From: Pleomorphovibrio marinus | GTDB taxonomy: Bacteria; Bacteroidota; Bacteroidia; Cytophagales; Cyclobacteriaceae | DNA: 64,000 nucleotides | Assembly (NCBI RefSeq): GCF_003347495.1 | Contig: NZ_QCXY01000005.1 | Span: 1-64,000, forward strand | Reading direction: 5' to 3' | Part shown: piece by piece, positions 25,903 through 35,134 of the stretch | How the letters are laid out: every line of letters starts with the position of its first letter | How positions within the stretch are numbered: position 1 is the stretch's first letter | Notes under the pieces: model-generated | The model's database searches: none | The model's input: the letters and a program-made list of their open reading frames with translations, nothing else | What the model was told of the DNA's origin: nothing | Translations under genes and position numbers: made by a program

Positions 25903-28107
25903 CTAAAAGCGAAAAGTATAACTGAGTTTAATCGTAGATTGGGTTTCCATGGTGATTAGCCTTTGGTTAAACTCTTGCCAATTGTGATTATGCACTATAA
26001 AAAAAGTATTTCCAGGGTCTATCACCCAAATAAAGCGGGTGTTGGTACCCAAGAATCGGGTCACATTATCGTATTGAACATTGAAATTAATGGACACCCA
26101 AGGGGAAAAATCATAGCTGCTGATCAAACGGAAAAGGTGTGTATTGAAACTTCCCTCCACTAGGTCAACCTGGCTATGCTCCCAACTTCCGGTCATATTA
26201 AGCCCAATAAATGGACGAAGGAAAAAATTGGCCATAACACTGGTCTGCCTCCCAGTCCAAAAACCTATATCCATATAGGAAATCTGACCCCCAACCCTTC
26301 TAAAAGGAGCGGTGCTGGCCTCTACGGAGTAGCCATAATTGACATAATTACCCACATCCACTACAAATTCACCATCCCTAAGGATATCGAAGGGTAAGTC
26401 CAAAAACTCAAAGTTTCTATGCACATTAAAATATATTTCATCGCCGGACTCCATGCGGATTCCCAAAAACCTTATGTTATGGTTGACAGTGGCAGGCCTC
26501 CAATCCATCATCATCAGGTATTCAAAGTAATACTGCCAACTCAATTCTCTAATCACCTTGCTGTTCTCCAAGAGGGGGTTATAGGTTACGGAAGGCTGCA
26601 CCCTCCTGAACCCTACCCTGGGTGCAAAGCCAACGGCAGGGTCATAATTGATGCCAAATTCCCTGTAAGAAACATGGGCATCCCAGGGTTGATTGGGGTA
26701 ATTAAACCTAAAACCGCGCACAGACCTGTCCCATTGGTCGGTGGTATCCTTAAATGAAGTAGGGGTATGCCCTACAAAAAATGCTTCAAACTGAAAATTC
26801 TTGTTTCCAAAAAACCTGGAAGTACTTAAGTTTATGTCTGCCCCATAGGTCTCCTGCACAGGCAGGCTGTCTCCATCCATGGCCCTTCTGGTATAAATTG
26901 CCCCTACTGTACTTTCATCTGAAATATTCTGCAGCACCCTTCCCACTGTAAAGTTCTCGCCGGGGATCCCACCTTGCTCACCGGTCCGTACATGGACCAA
27001 TCCGACATCTGTTTCGCGAATCCTCCCAATAAGCCTTCCTCCGTGACTGATGGGTACAGGTTCAAAATCCCTAAGTCCTATCCTTCTGCTGAAATAGGGG
27101 TTTGGGTTACTCGAGGGAGCGAACACAAAGACATTAGCCCCTTGAAGAAAGAAATCTCGGCGTTCTGGAAAGAACAAAGGAAAACGGGTGAGGTTCACTT
27201 GCCGGTCATCCACCTCGGTTTCGGCAAAATCAGTATTGATGGTCACTCCTGCCTTGAGATTTGGGGATATGTTGTAGTTTACTTCACCCCCTGCGTTATA
27301 AGAAAACTCCTGTGTACTTTCACCTTCGGGATCAAACCTGGAATTGGATTGTGAGGTGATTGCATAAGGAATAGCCTCCACACCCAATCCCTGGGTTATT
27401 TTTCGCATGCCGTGTAATTTACCTGCGTCTTGGGGCCGTTCTATCCCCGCTTTTCTTTCAAACCCCGTCCAGAGTGTTTCTTCATTTTTCCTACGAATGG
27501 TCCTCAAAAAATTCACTCCCCAAGTCTCTTTTTTGGCATCAAAATTTAAGGTCATAAACGGGATGCGGATCTCTGCATACCACCCCTTATCGTCCCTAGT
27601 CACCCAAGCTCTCCAAATCCCATCCCAAGCCCTGTTGAGCTCGCTTCCCTGACCTGTCCGAAGTATCCCGTCCCCCATCAGCCCCAAGGGGTTTACTTCA
27701 AAATAATAGGCCTGGCGCTGGTCATTGTAGGTGTCTAAAATAAACACGAATCGGTCATCGGTGTCCAACTCTGCATCCCTCCTTCGCTGAAAAGCCTTGA
27801 TACGGTCTGGTTCGCTGTCATAAAACCAGGCACCTATGTACATGTTTTCCTCATCAATGGCAATGCGCACTTCGGTCCTTTCAGTGGCTGGCCTCCCTTC
27901 CAGGGGTTCCTGTTGCAAAAAACCGTCTGCTGCCTCCACTTTCTCCCAAAAATCCTCGTCCAACCTGCCATCCAGCCGTATCTGGTCTTCAGGTTGTAAG
28001 CGGTAGGCGTGGATTTCAGGGGTGTTTTGGGCATCCACCTGTTTCGGAATGCAAAATAAAACCAACCAAAAGGCCAAACATGTCTTTTCCGATAACTTAC
28101 CTACCAT
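25903..28107 (-). CDS. CBM9-like plus DUF5916 outer membrane protein
   Basis: 734 residues. After a signal peptide (ending near KQVDAQN) there is a carbohydrate-binding family 9-like domain: IRLDGRLDEDFWEKVEAADG, then EVRIAIDEENMYIGAWFYDS and DDRFVFILDTYNDQRQAYYFEVNPLG. The rest (from about residue 240) is a DUF5916 beta-barrel, ending in an outer-membrane-type strand with a terminal aromatic (IKLSYTFRF). These proteins often sit beside glycan utilisation genes but their function is not known. It lies between the GntR and LacI clusters, with gaps of about 90 and 250 bases, and may be transcribed alone. Confidence 0.88.
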   Translation of the reverse strand: MVGKLSEKTCLAFWLVLFCIPKQVDAQNTPEIHAYRLQPEDQIRLDGRLDEDFWEKVEAADGFLQQEPLEGRPATERTEVRIAIDEENMYIGAWFYDSEPDRIKAFQRRRDAELDTDDRFVFILDTYNDQRQAYYFEVNPLGLMGDGILRTGQGSELNRAWDGIWRAWVTRDDKGWYAEIRIPFMTLNFDAKKETWGVNFLRTIRRKNEETLWTGFERKAGIERPQDAGKLHGMRKITQGLGVEAIPYAITSQSNSRFDPEGESTQEFSYNAGGEVNYNISPNLKAGVTINTDFAETEVDDRQVNLTRFPLFFPERRDFFLQGANVFVFAPSSNPNPYFSRRIGLRDFEPVPISHGGRLIGRIRETDVGLVHVRTGEQGGIPGENFTVGRVLQNISDESTVGAIYTRRAMDGDSLPVQETYGADINLSTSRFFGNKNFQFEAFFVGHTPTSFKDTTDQWDRSVRGFRFNYPNQPWDAHVSYREFGINYDPAVGFAPRVGFRRVQPSVTYNPLLENSKVIRELSWQYYFEYLMMMDWRPATVNHNIRFLGIRMESGDEIYFNVHRNFEFLDLPFDILRDGEFVVDVGNYVNYGYSVEASTAPFRRVGGQISYMDIGFWTGRQTSVMANFFLRPFIGLNMTGSWEHSQVDLVEGSFNTHLFRLISSYDFSPWVSINFNVQYDNVTRFLGTNTRFIWVIDPGNTFFIVHNHNWQEFNQRLITMETQSTIKLSYTFRF

Positions 28108-28353
28108 TTGGATACAAAAATGTCATTAATTGCCAGAATATCTTAACATATAGGCAAAAATTTGATCAATATGGCATAAAAAATGATAAATGGACACAGT
28201 AGGGAGAATTGGGAATTACCTACTTTTTGGTTTGATGATTTTTGATTTCAGAATTAGTAAATAAGATCTTAACTAACTAATACTCCTAATCTGTCATTCC
28301 TAATTCGACACTGATTTCTTCTTCTTAATAAAATGACACCCGAGATAACAAAA

Positions 28354-29511
28354 TTAAAGCTTTTCCAAGCCATAAATGGCTCCTCTCAGCTCTGCAAGTC
28401 CTCTAAGGCGACCAATGGCGGGGTATCCTGGATTGACGGTTTTGCCCAAGTCATCCAGCAATTGGTGCCCATGGTCGGGACGGAATGGAATAGACGCTCC
28501 CCTCTGTTTGCTGAGGGCCAAAAGTTGCCTTACTATCTTCACCATATCCACGTCGCCTGCTAGGTGATCGGATTCATGGAAGTTTCCCATCATGTCCTTT
28601 TCCACATTCCTTAAATGGGCAAAGTGTACCCTATGCCCAACTTTCTCCAGTATTTCCGGCAAATTATTATTTACCCCAGCCCCCAATGAACCCGTGCAAA
28701 AGCAGATGCCGTTATGAGCAGAAGGTATCTCCTGTATTAAAAACAATAAATCCTCCAGGTTGGAGACCATCCTAGGTAAACCCAATATGGCATATGGGGG
28801 ATCATCCGGATGCATGGTCATGGTTAGTCCCTCCTCTTCACAGGTATCCTGAATGGCCCGCATAAAATAGGCCCAGTTTTCCCTAAGACCCTTTTTGCCA
28901 ATTTCCTCATAGATGGATATACTTTCCCTCAAGGTCTCTACACTTATACCCTTTTCGGTGGGCACTCCCATCAATATAATTTCCTTTAATTCCTCCAACC
29001 TTTTCGACCCCATCTGGGAAAACCTAAAAGGAACCTCTTGTAGAACCTCCCTGGGGTAATCCCTGTCGGCACCTTTTCTTTCCAGAACCTTTACATCAAA
29101 AACGGCCAAATCCGTCCAGTCAAACCGCAATCCTATGGCTCCAGTAGGAAGCCGAAAATTGAGGTCCGTACGGGTCCAATCCAATACCGGCATAAAGTTG
29201 TAGCAAATGGTATGTATGCCATTTGCCGCCAAGTTCCTCAGGGATTCCCGGTAGTTCTCAAGGTACTTTTCACAATCTTTGTTTCGCGTTTTGATGGCTT
29301 CATGCACTGGCACACTTTCCACAATGGACCACTCCAATCCTGCTTCTGTGATTATCTTCTTCCTTTGCTCTATTTCTTGCCTTGTCCAAACCTCCCCATG
29401 GGGCACATGGTGAAGGGCAGAAACCACGGATGTGGCTCCGGCCTGCCGGATATCGGACAAACTTACTGGGTCATTGGGACCAAACCAACGCCAACTCTCT
29501 ATAAGCGACAT
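28354..29511 (-). CDS. uxuA: Mannonate dehydratase
   Basis: 385 residues, close to the usual UxuA length. It converts D-mannonate to 2-keto-3-deoxygluconate in hexuronate breakdown. The sequence starts with the family hallmark ESWRWFGPNDPVSLSDIRQAGATSVVSALHHVP and carries MTMHPDDPP, ICFCTGSLGAG, VHFAHLRNV and the C-terminal FRPDHGH metal-binding segment, which supply His, Cys and Asp ligands. Last gene of the operon 33168-28354, 20 bases after a Tat-exported Gfo/Idh gene. No uxaC, kdgK or kdgA is in the window. Confidence 0.95.
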   Translation of the reverse strand: MSLIESWRWFGPNDPVSLSDIRQAGATSVVSALHHVPHGEVWTRQEIEQRKKIITEAGLEWSIVESVPVHEAIKTRNKDCEKYLENYRESLRNLAANGIHTICYNFMPVLDWTRTDLNFRLPTGAIGLRFDWTDLAVFDVKVLERKGADRDYPREVLQEVPFRFSQMGSKRLEELKEIILMGVPTEKGISVETLRESISIYEEIGKKGLRENWAYFMRAIQDTCEEEGLTMTMHPDDPPYAILGLPRMVSNLEDLLFLIQEIPSAHNGICFCTGSLGAGVNNNLPEILEKVGHRVHFAHLRNVEKDMMGNFHESDHLAGDVDMVKIVRQLLALSKQRGASIPFRPDHGHQLLDDLGKTVNPGYPAIGRLRGLAELRGAIYGLEKL

Positions 29512-29531
29512 ACTTTTGCTGGGTAAAATAC

Positions 29532-30953
29532 TTATATTACGTTATTCACTCCATAAGGGTGGCGTTGTGCCCTGCTTACCATGGCATTGGCCTCATCGTC
29601 ATTTTTAAACCGCTCCCTGACCGGGTCCCAGTATAGTTTCCTTGGGACTTTCATGGCAATATGGGAAATAAGGCAGGCAGAACATGACCGATGTGCCACC
29701 TCTACAGGGGTGATGGTTTGCTGTCTGCTGATGATACAATCCAACCAGTTTTTGTGATGCTCTTCGCTTTCATACAAGTGAATTTCTTCCTGCCCAATTT
29801 CAGAGGTAAGTATCTTGGGATCACTGGCTTTAAAGGAGTCGCTGGGTTTGCTCCCTGCCACAGGATCTGAAGCAGTCACCCCTACATTCCCCCTTGCCAC
29901 AAATATCCATCCATCTGTTCCTTCAAAGCGCACTCCATTCGGATACTCTCCACTTACCAACATGGTGACCCCATTGGCATATTTTGCAGTGACCTCAAAA
30001 TCCCCGTGTACATCCCATAAGCCTTCGGTGGGAAAGTCTGCTTTTGCCTCGATTTCTATAGGGCCTGTAAATTCTGTCCCCATTCCCCAATGTGCAATGT
30101 CTAGGTGATGGGCTCCCCAGCCCGTGATCATTCCCGCGCCAAATTGCTCACATCGCAGCCAACCAGGCCTGTCATTCAAATTGTCCTGAGAATGCACCCT
30201 ATCCAGGGTATAGGGGACGTATGGGGTGGATCCGAGCCACATGTCGTAATTTAGGTTTGATGGAACCGGCATTTCCTCTTTGCTCCCCCCGGGAGGGTCT
30301 CCTGGAAGACCGATTACTATTTTCTTTACCTCCCCAATTCTTCCATTTCTTACCAATTCACAAGCCCTCTTAAATTGAGGCCAGGGATTTACCGATCGCT
30401 GTTGGCTTCCGATTTGGAAAATGATTCCGGTACGATGGATCAAGTCACTCATCACTCTGCCCTCCCCTATGGTAAGGGAAGTGGGTTTTTGCATGTAGAT
30501 GTCTTTACCCTGTAATGCAGCCTCCATAGCAGGCTGTGCATGCCAATGGTCCGGTGTGCTGATGATCACGGCATCTATGTCCTTCCTCTGGAGCATTTCT
30601 TTGTAATCATCATATGTTTTTACCTCCAGGTAGTCGGATTTGCCGGTCTTTTTAGCGTATTGCTCCTCAATCCATTCCTTACCCCATTCGGCTCTCTTGC
30701 TGTCCACATCTGCCACAGCAATCACGCGTGCCACCTCATTTTTCATGGTTTCGGGCAGATCATGTCCTCTTGCGATCCTCCCAAAACCGATTTGCCCAAT
30801 TTGGATCTTGTTACTTGGCGCATTTTTGCCCAGGACAGATGCGGGCACAATGGTAGGAAAGCCTGTTACAGCCAAAGAAGCCGCCAAGGCTCCCTTTGTA
30901 GTGGACTTCATAAAGCCCCTACGGGAAATTTTGGAGGGTTTATTAGTGTTCAT
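29532..30953 (-). CDS. Tat-exported Gfo/Idh/MocA-family oxidoreductase
   Basis: 473 residues. It opens with a twin-arginine signal (SRRGFMKSTTKGALAASLAV, cleaved near PASVLG). A Rossmann NAD(P) domain follows (IQIGQIGFGRIARGHDLPE), then STPDHWHAQPAMEAALQGKDIYMQKPTSLTIGEG with the MQKP form of the EKP motif, and a C-terminal substrate domain with WGAHHLDIAHWGMG. Tat export implies that the cofactor is bound before transport, as in glucose-fructose oxidoreductase. It probably interconverts or oxidises a sugar in the periplasm. It sits in the LacI-controlled operon between ThuA and UxuA. Confidence 0.92.
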   Translation of the reverse strand: MNTNKPSKISRRGFMKSTTKGALAASLAVTGFPTIVPASVLGKNAPSNKIQIGQIGFGRIARGHDLPETMKNEVARVIAVADVDSKRAEWGKEWIEEQYAKKTGKSDYLEVKTYDDYKEMLQRKDIDAVIISTPDHWHAQPAMEAALQGKDIYMQKPTSLTIGEGRVMSDLIHRTGIIFQIGSQQRSVNPWPQFKRACELVRNGRIGEVKKIVIGLPGDPPGGSKEEMPVPSNLNYDMWLGSTPYVPYTLDRVHSQDNLNDRPGWLRCEQFGAGMITGWGAHHLDIAHWGMGTEFTGPIEIEAKADFPTEGLWDVHGDFEVTAKYANGVTMLVSGEYPNGVRFEGTDGWIFVARGNVGVTASDPVAGSKPSDSFKASDPKILTSEIGQEEIHLYESEEHHKNWLDCIISRQQTITPVEVAHRSCSACLISHIAMKVPRKLYWDPVRERFKNDDEANAMVSRAQRHPYGVNNVI

Positions 30954-30975
30954 GAGTGAGCAATTTATTAGTTAC

Positions 30976-31854
30976 CTATTTTAGTTCTACTTTAGTTTTT
31001 TCGAAATCTATAGGGCTATCCCTGTCTGTGGCATATGCCTTATCAAAGTCCCTGCCATCCACCTTGGAACCTATATACCTGATACCTTGATAGATATGGT
31101 TTACAAAAGTCGGATCCTCATAGTCTTTGATATGATGCCCAAGAGCAGTCACCCAAACATGACCACCATCGAAATCATGAAACCAAACTGCAGGATAATA
31201 CCTATCGAAAGGTCCTGCATGATCCCTTATTTTTTCTTCTTCATTTTTGTTGAGGGTTTCCAAATCATGGGCCATTATCACATTAATGCCAGGGTAAAGT
31301 TCCTGCATAAAATAACATTCGTCCTCCTTTTGCCAAAGGTTGGGCACACCTTCCATTGTGGGATGGGAATGGTCCAATTTGGTGATCGTGAATTCTTGGA
31401 ACTTGGGGTGCCATACAAATCTGCCACCAACCATCCTCTTGAACCAAGTCCAGTTCCTTTCAGTACCTACCACAGAGTGGATGCCTACTAGCCCCCCCCC
31501 TGCCTGCATATATCTCCTAAAGGCCAAACGCTGTGCGTCCGTGTCAAACACTTCGTTGTTGGTACTGGTAAATACCATCAAGTCTATGTCCTTGAGCTTT
31601 TCTTCTTCAAAAATGGAAGGGTCATCCGACACTTCCACCTGAAAACCGTATTCTTCTCCCAATTTCTCCACACATTGAACGGCATAGGGTATATTATCAT
31701 GAACAAACCCCTCCCCGTTCTTGGTGTATACCAGCACCTTAAGGCCGTTTAAGTCTCCAATCTCACCTTCCTTGGAATCTGAAGAGGATCCACAACTGAT
31801 CCATATTAGAGCACAAACTAAACAATAAATTGATTTTCCAACTTTATGTTTCAT
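30976..31854 (-). CDS. ThuA-domain lipoprotein
   Basis: 292 residues with a lipoprotein signal (LVCALIWISCG; the Cys near residue 21 is the likely acylation site). A ThuA/GATase1-like domain follows: LKVLVYTKNGEGFVHDNIPYAVQ, DLMVFTSTNNEVFDTDAQRLAFRRYMQAGGGLVGIHSV, WHPKFQEF and PAVWFHDFDGGHVWVTALGHH. ThuA proteins go with Gfo/Idh oxidoreductases in 3-keto-sugar and trehalose utilisation. Membrane-anchored, probably working with the neighbouring Tat-exported Gfo/Idh enzyme. Second gene of the operon. Confidence 0.92.
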   Translation of the reverse strand: MKHKVGKSIYCLVCALIWISCGSSSDSKEGEIGDLNGLKVLVYTKNGEGFVHDNIPYAVQCVEKLGEEYGFQVEVSDDPSIFEEEKLKDIDLMVFTSTNNEVFDTDAQRLAFRRYMQAGGGLVGIHSVVGTERNWTWFKRMVGGRFVWHPKFQEFTITKLDHSHPTMEGVPNLWQKEDECYFMQELYPGINVIMAHDLETLNKNEEEKIRDHAGPFDRYYPAVWFHDFDGGHVWVTALGHHIKDYEDPTFVNHIYQGIRYIGSKVDGRDFDKAYATDRDSPIDFEKTKVELK

Positions 31855-31908
31855 TCTCTTTCCGTTTATTTATTGCTAAAGCTACTGGTAAGTTTGTGGA
31901 AATGCCAA

Positions 31909-33168
31909 TTATTTTTGACGAGTCACGGATACCTTTACCTGTGGGGGATTAGCGAAATATTTCCAACATTGCTCAGCTTCTTCCGCAGATATTTTTTTCG
32001 ATGTTACCAAAAAACGGTAGTTGAGCATATGCTTGTTCCCTGGTTTAATGATCCAGTCCTTGTCTTTGGTGGGGGCAAAATTGGCATACATATCGCCTCT
32101 GTCGTACATGTCTATGGGCCATATGCGTAAAGGCTCCGGGTGATTATAATTGGTGGGGTGGGACATCATGACCACCCCTGCATAATCCTCGTCAATTTCT
32201 CCCTGAACAATACACCATGTGGCGAGACTACCATCCGCCTCTACCCTTCCCAAACCCTCTGAGGTCAGCACTTCGCTGTTATGCCTGTCCCATTTCTCCG
32301 TGGCCCTCCAACCCAAGCTGCCATAGCGGTATTCTAGTAACACGACCTCATTTTCTGTGGCGGGGTTAAGGGAAATAGAAATATCTGCCAAATAGTAATC
32401 ATCTTCTCCAGGTATGGCAAAAATCTTGGTGCCTTGGGTTTCCACCATTGCAACATGAGGTTCATCCCGGTTTTTTAACACCACATGCTCATGCAACACC
32501 TCGTATCCAGTAAATACAGAACCATTAACTCTACTTATGGCATTGGCATACCTAACCGTTCCTTGTCCGTCTCTTATGTTCCAAAAATCAACAGTATCTC
32601 CCTCGTACAAGGCCCGGGTCCAGGGATTCCATAGCCCATAATGGTGGTAGTGGTCCGGGGGTTGAATTCTGGTGAGCCTTTTTCCAGAAGGTGAATAAAA
32701 AGGGTGCACAAAACCGCTCCTTTCGTAGGCCCTATCCACTCCATCTGGTACTTTGGCAACTGCATGGTTGTATTGCCAGAGGTCTTTTCCCGATTTTTTA
32801 AGAACGATGTACTTATCATCCATATTTGCTGTCAAAAAAGGGAGCTTGGATTCCCTCTTTTCCGCCCTTAAAATAAATTCCCTAGTCAGGCTTTCATTGT
32901 CCTTGCCTATCATCCAATATAATATTCGCCCATTCGAAGTGTTTTCAATTTGGAACTCGATTGGTTGTTCACCCTCCTGGGAGATTTCCAGCAGAGACAA
33001 AAGCGAATCCGCTGTGTGGGTAATTGGGTCCAAAGCTACCTGAACCGGAAAAGAGAATAAAGGCCTTTCTTCCAATTCAACTTTTAAACTCGCAATTTGC
33101 CGAGCCTCCAGTTCCAGAATAACCGAAAAGGTCAACAGCATAAAAAAGATAGAAAAAGGTTTATTCAT
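31909..33168 (-). CDS. DUF6807 (PmoA-like) secreted protein
   Basis: 419 residues with a signal peptide (IFFMLLTFSVILELEA). The DUF6807 domain covers about 120-400: YERSGFVHPFYSPSGKRLTRIQPPDHYHHYGLWNPWTR near the start, GLGRVEADGSLATWCIVQGEID mid-way and HPTNYNHPEPLRIWP with KPGNKHMLNYRFLV near the end. The His-rich DHYHHYG segment is characteristic. The family was once labelled a methane oxygenase component, but its real function is unknown; it clusters with ThuA and Gfo/Idh genes. First gene of the LacI-linked operon, with a LacI-type operator 64 bases upstream. Confidence 0.87.
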   Translation of the reverse strand: MNKPFSIFFMLLTFSVILELEARQIASLKVELEERPLFSFPVQVALDPITHTADSLLSLLEISQEGEQPIEFQIENTSNGRILYWMIGKDNESLTREFILRAEKRESKLPFLTANMDDKYIVLKKSGKDLWQYNHAVAKVPDGVDRAYERSGFVHPFYSPSGKRLTRIQPPDHYHHYGLWNPWTRALYEGDTVDFWNIRDGQGTVRYANAISRVNGSVFTGYEVLHEHVVLKNRDEPHVAMVETQGTKIFAIPGEDDYYLADISISLNPATENEVVLLEYRYGSLGWRATEKWDRHNSEVLTSEGLGRVEADGSLATWCIVQGEIDEDYAGVVMMSHPTNYNHPEPLRIWPIDMYDRGDMYANFAPTKDKDWIIKPGNKHMLNYRFLVTSKKISAEEAEQCWKYFANPPQVKVSVTRQK

Positions 33169-33203
33169 GGTGATTTTTTTGGGAAAATATTCTATTTATG
33201 TTG

Positions 33204-33247
33204 TAAACTTATAGATATAAATTTAAGCATACAACCGATTTCATAAA
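33204..33247 (-). promoter_or_regulatory. LacI-type operator and promoter of the DUF6807-uxuA operon
   Basis: CAACCGATTTCATAAA at 33232-33247 is the exact inverted copy of 33489-33504. It fits the LacI-family pattern of a pseudo-palindrome around a central CG. On the minus strand the TTG inside the operator (33234-33232) is followed after 20 bases by TAAGTTTA (33211-33204), a reasonable Bacteroidota -33/-7 pair. Binding would therefore block the -33 region. Confidence 0.7.
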
Positions 33248-33488
33248 ATTATTAAGTCCCAAGTTTTTATTTTGGCTTGAGGTTAGTTAAATTTAAACTG
33301 CTAAAAGTCTTAAAAAAAACATTAAAGGGTTTTTTAGTTGTTCTAAGAAAGCAGTTGAGATCTTATCTGGTAGATGGCTTTGGTTTCACTTCACAAAAAT
33401 TCCTAGGAGTTTTCTTCTGGTTTACTAATGTTTATTCGCCATACTGTAATTGATAATTTTTGCATTAGCTGATTTTACTGTTATATAA

Positions 33489-33504
33489 TTTATGAAATCG
33501 GTTG
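33489..33504 (+). promoter_or_regulatory. LacI-type operator of the lacI-family gene
   Basis: TTTATGAAATCGGTTG, reverse complement of the site at 33232-33247 with all 16 bases matching. It lies about 190 bases before the regulator start. Two identical sites in inverse orientation, 240 bases apart in a divergent intergenic region, suggest autoregulation and possibly looping. The -7 box for this direction is not certain. Confidence 0.7.
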
Positions 33505-33555
33505 CAAAAATAGAATTATTTTGTTGTTGACTTATTGAATTTAAGGTCTAGGCCA

Positions 33556-33692
33556 CTTTCATGAAATTGAGCCTGCCTGGACGGCAGTCAGGCATGAAGA
33601 GTATGGCATTTAGAGGGAAGTCCCGTAGTGGGTGCGAGATGCTCCCGAAGACTAACGGCAGTCCGGTGTGACCGCTGAAAGAAAATTATTAA
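33556..33692 (+). repeat. Family B element in the leader of the LacI-family gene
   Basis: In the direction of the LacI gene it begins ATGAAATTGAGCCTG, has the GACGGCAGTC hairpin and the GGCATGA segment, and ends GTGACCGCTGAAAGAAAATTATT three bases before the ATG at 33696. The ending GACCGCTGAAA plus an A-rich run matches the copies at 35.0 and 57.1 kb read in reverse. The middle part (about 33600-33650) is diverged. Confidence 0.75.
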
Positions 33693-33695
33693 AGC

Positions 33696-34727
33696 ATGAA
33701 GAAGGAAATAACCATATACGACATCGCTTCCCAAATTGGGGTTTCCCCTACTACAGTAAGTAGGGCCTTGAACAATCACCCCAGGGTGAATGAAAGAACC
33801 AAAAAGAAAATTTATGAGACTGCGGAAGAATTGGGATATCAATCCAACATTTTTGCCTCTAATCTGAGAAGAAAATACACCTATAATTTAGGGGTGATTG
33901 TGCCTCGGTTAGACAGCCCTTTTCAATCTTCGGTGTTGGCAGGTATGGAAAAAATGGCTAGCGAGGCAGGTTATAATTTGATAATAAGTCAATCCCTGGA
34001 TAGCTTAAGTAAAGAAATAGCAAATACCAAGTCGATGTTCAATAGCCGGGTGGACGGATTACTTGTTTCCCTAGCAGCCGACACGGGAAATATTGACCAC
34101 TTTCAACCCTTTTTTCAAAAAGAGATTCCAGTATTGTTTTACGATAGGGTTCCCGAACAAAACCAATTTACCGGGGTAGTGATAGACAATGTGCAGGCAG
34201 GGTTTGAAGCCACATCCCATCTGATTGATCAGGGATGTGAAAACATCGTTCATGTATTAGGGAATCCCAAAATTAATGTCTATATGGACAGGTTGAAAGG
34301 CTATAAGTATGCCCTCATGGATCATGATAAACACTATAATCCGGATTACGTTATTCATCTCAAACTGGATGAACATGCCGGGGAAAACATTGTTGAGCAG
34401 TTGCTGAACATGGACCCAGTACCAGATGGCTTGCTGGTTTCCAACGATACTTGTGCTGCTAGCTGCGTAATAGCACTGAAAAAAAGAGGTATAGAGATTC
34501 CTAGGCAGATGGCAATTGTGGGATTTAATAATGATTTGATTTCCAGGATGGTGGACCCTAACCTCAGCACCATTAATTATCCCAGTTTTCATATGGGAGA
34601 GGTTGCTGTAAAAAACCTCATCAACCACCTCTCGGATGAAGAAAACCAGCTCCTTCAAAAAACGGAGACTATCACCCTCAGGTTCTCCTTGATTGTCAGA
34701 GGTTCCTCTAATCGGTTAGCGCTCTAA
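33696..34727 (+). CDS. LacI-family transcriptional regulator
   Basis: 343 residues. The N-terminal helix-turn-helix is typical (TIYDIASQIGVSPTTVSRALNNHPRVNERTKKKI, hinge near residue 50-60), followed by a periplasmic-binding-protein-like sugar-sensing domain (NLGVIVPRLDSPFQSSVLAGME to NYPSFHMGEVAVKNLI). It is divergent from the DUF6807-ThuA-Gfo-UxuA operon, and identical operators flank both start regions, so it should control that operon and itself. Its leader contains a family B element. The effector is probably a sugar or hexuronate derivative; not deducible from sequence. Confidence 0.93.
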   Translation: MKKEITIYDIASQIGVSPTTVSRALNNHPRVNERTKKKIYETAEELGYQSNIFASNLRRKYTYNLGVIVPRLDSPFQSSVLAGMEKMASEAGYNLIISQSLDSLSKEIANTKSMFNSRVDGLLVSLAADTGNIDHFQPFFQKEIPVLFYDRVPEQNQFTGVVIDNVQAGFEATSHLIDQGCENIVHVLGNPKINVYMDRLKGYKYALMDHDKHYNPDYVIHLKLDEHAGENIVEQLLNMDPVPDGLLVSNDTCAASCVIALKKRGIEIPRQMAIVGFNNDLISRMVDPNLSTINYPSFHMGEVAVKNLINHLSDEENQLLQKTETITLRFSLIVRGSSNRLAL

Positions 34728-34811
34728 ATCAATGGCCGTTATCCATTCGTTTTTATCCGCATTGCAAAAAGGAAATCGGAGATAGACCCCCTTGGATGTT
34801 AGGCGATATTA

Positions 34812-35105
34812 TTTCATGTGTTTATAATTGTTTTTCAGCGGTCACATGGAATCTCGCATTGATAATCATCCCTCCGTGTGAGGTTCTCCTCATGCTCGAT
34901 TTCATCTGATTATAATTTTTTTTTAAAGGCCAGATGGAATGCCCTGGATAATCATCCCCCTGTGTGAGAACTTTTCTCATGGGCATTTCATCTGTTCATA
35001 ATTTTTTTTTCAGCGGTCAGATGGAATCTCGCTTTGATAATCATCCCAGTATGTGACGTGCTCGTCATGCCCTGACTGCCGTCAGGACAGGCTCGATTTC
35101 ATAGC
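34812..35105. repeat. Family B array, three tandem units
   Basis: Three head-to-tail copies with the ATGGAAT start at 34846, 34934 and 35021 (period 87-88). Each runs from CA(C/G)ATGGAATSYCS to a near-complementary SRATTTCAT(CTG), with AATCATCCC after the left arm and an inner hairpin. The inner arms are TGAGG/CCTCA in unit 1, TGAGAA/TTCTCA in unit 2 and TGACG/CGTCA in unit 3, so paired positions change together. In unit 2 the outer arms CAGATGGAATGCCC and GGGCATTTCATCTG pair with a single G-T. Units are separated by TATAATTTTTTTTT. Unit 3 has the extra CCTGAC/GTCAGG stem. The array lies between the 3' ends of the LacI and AGE-like genes. Confidence 0.88.
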
Positions 35106-35134
35106 CCTAAAGGAACCAGCAAAAAGAGCTGGGG

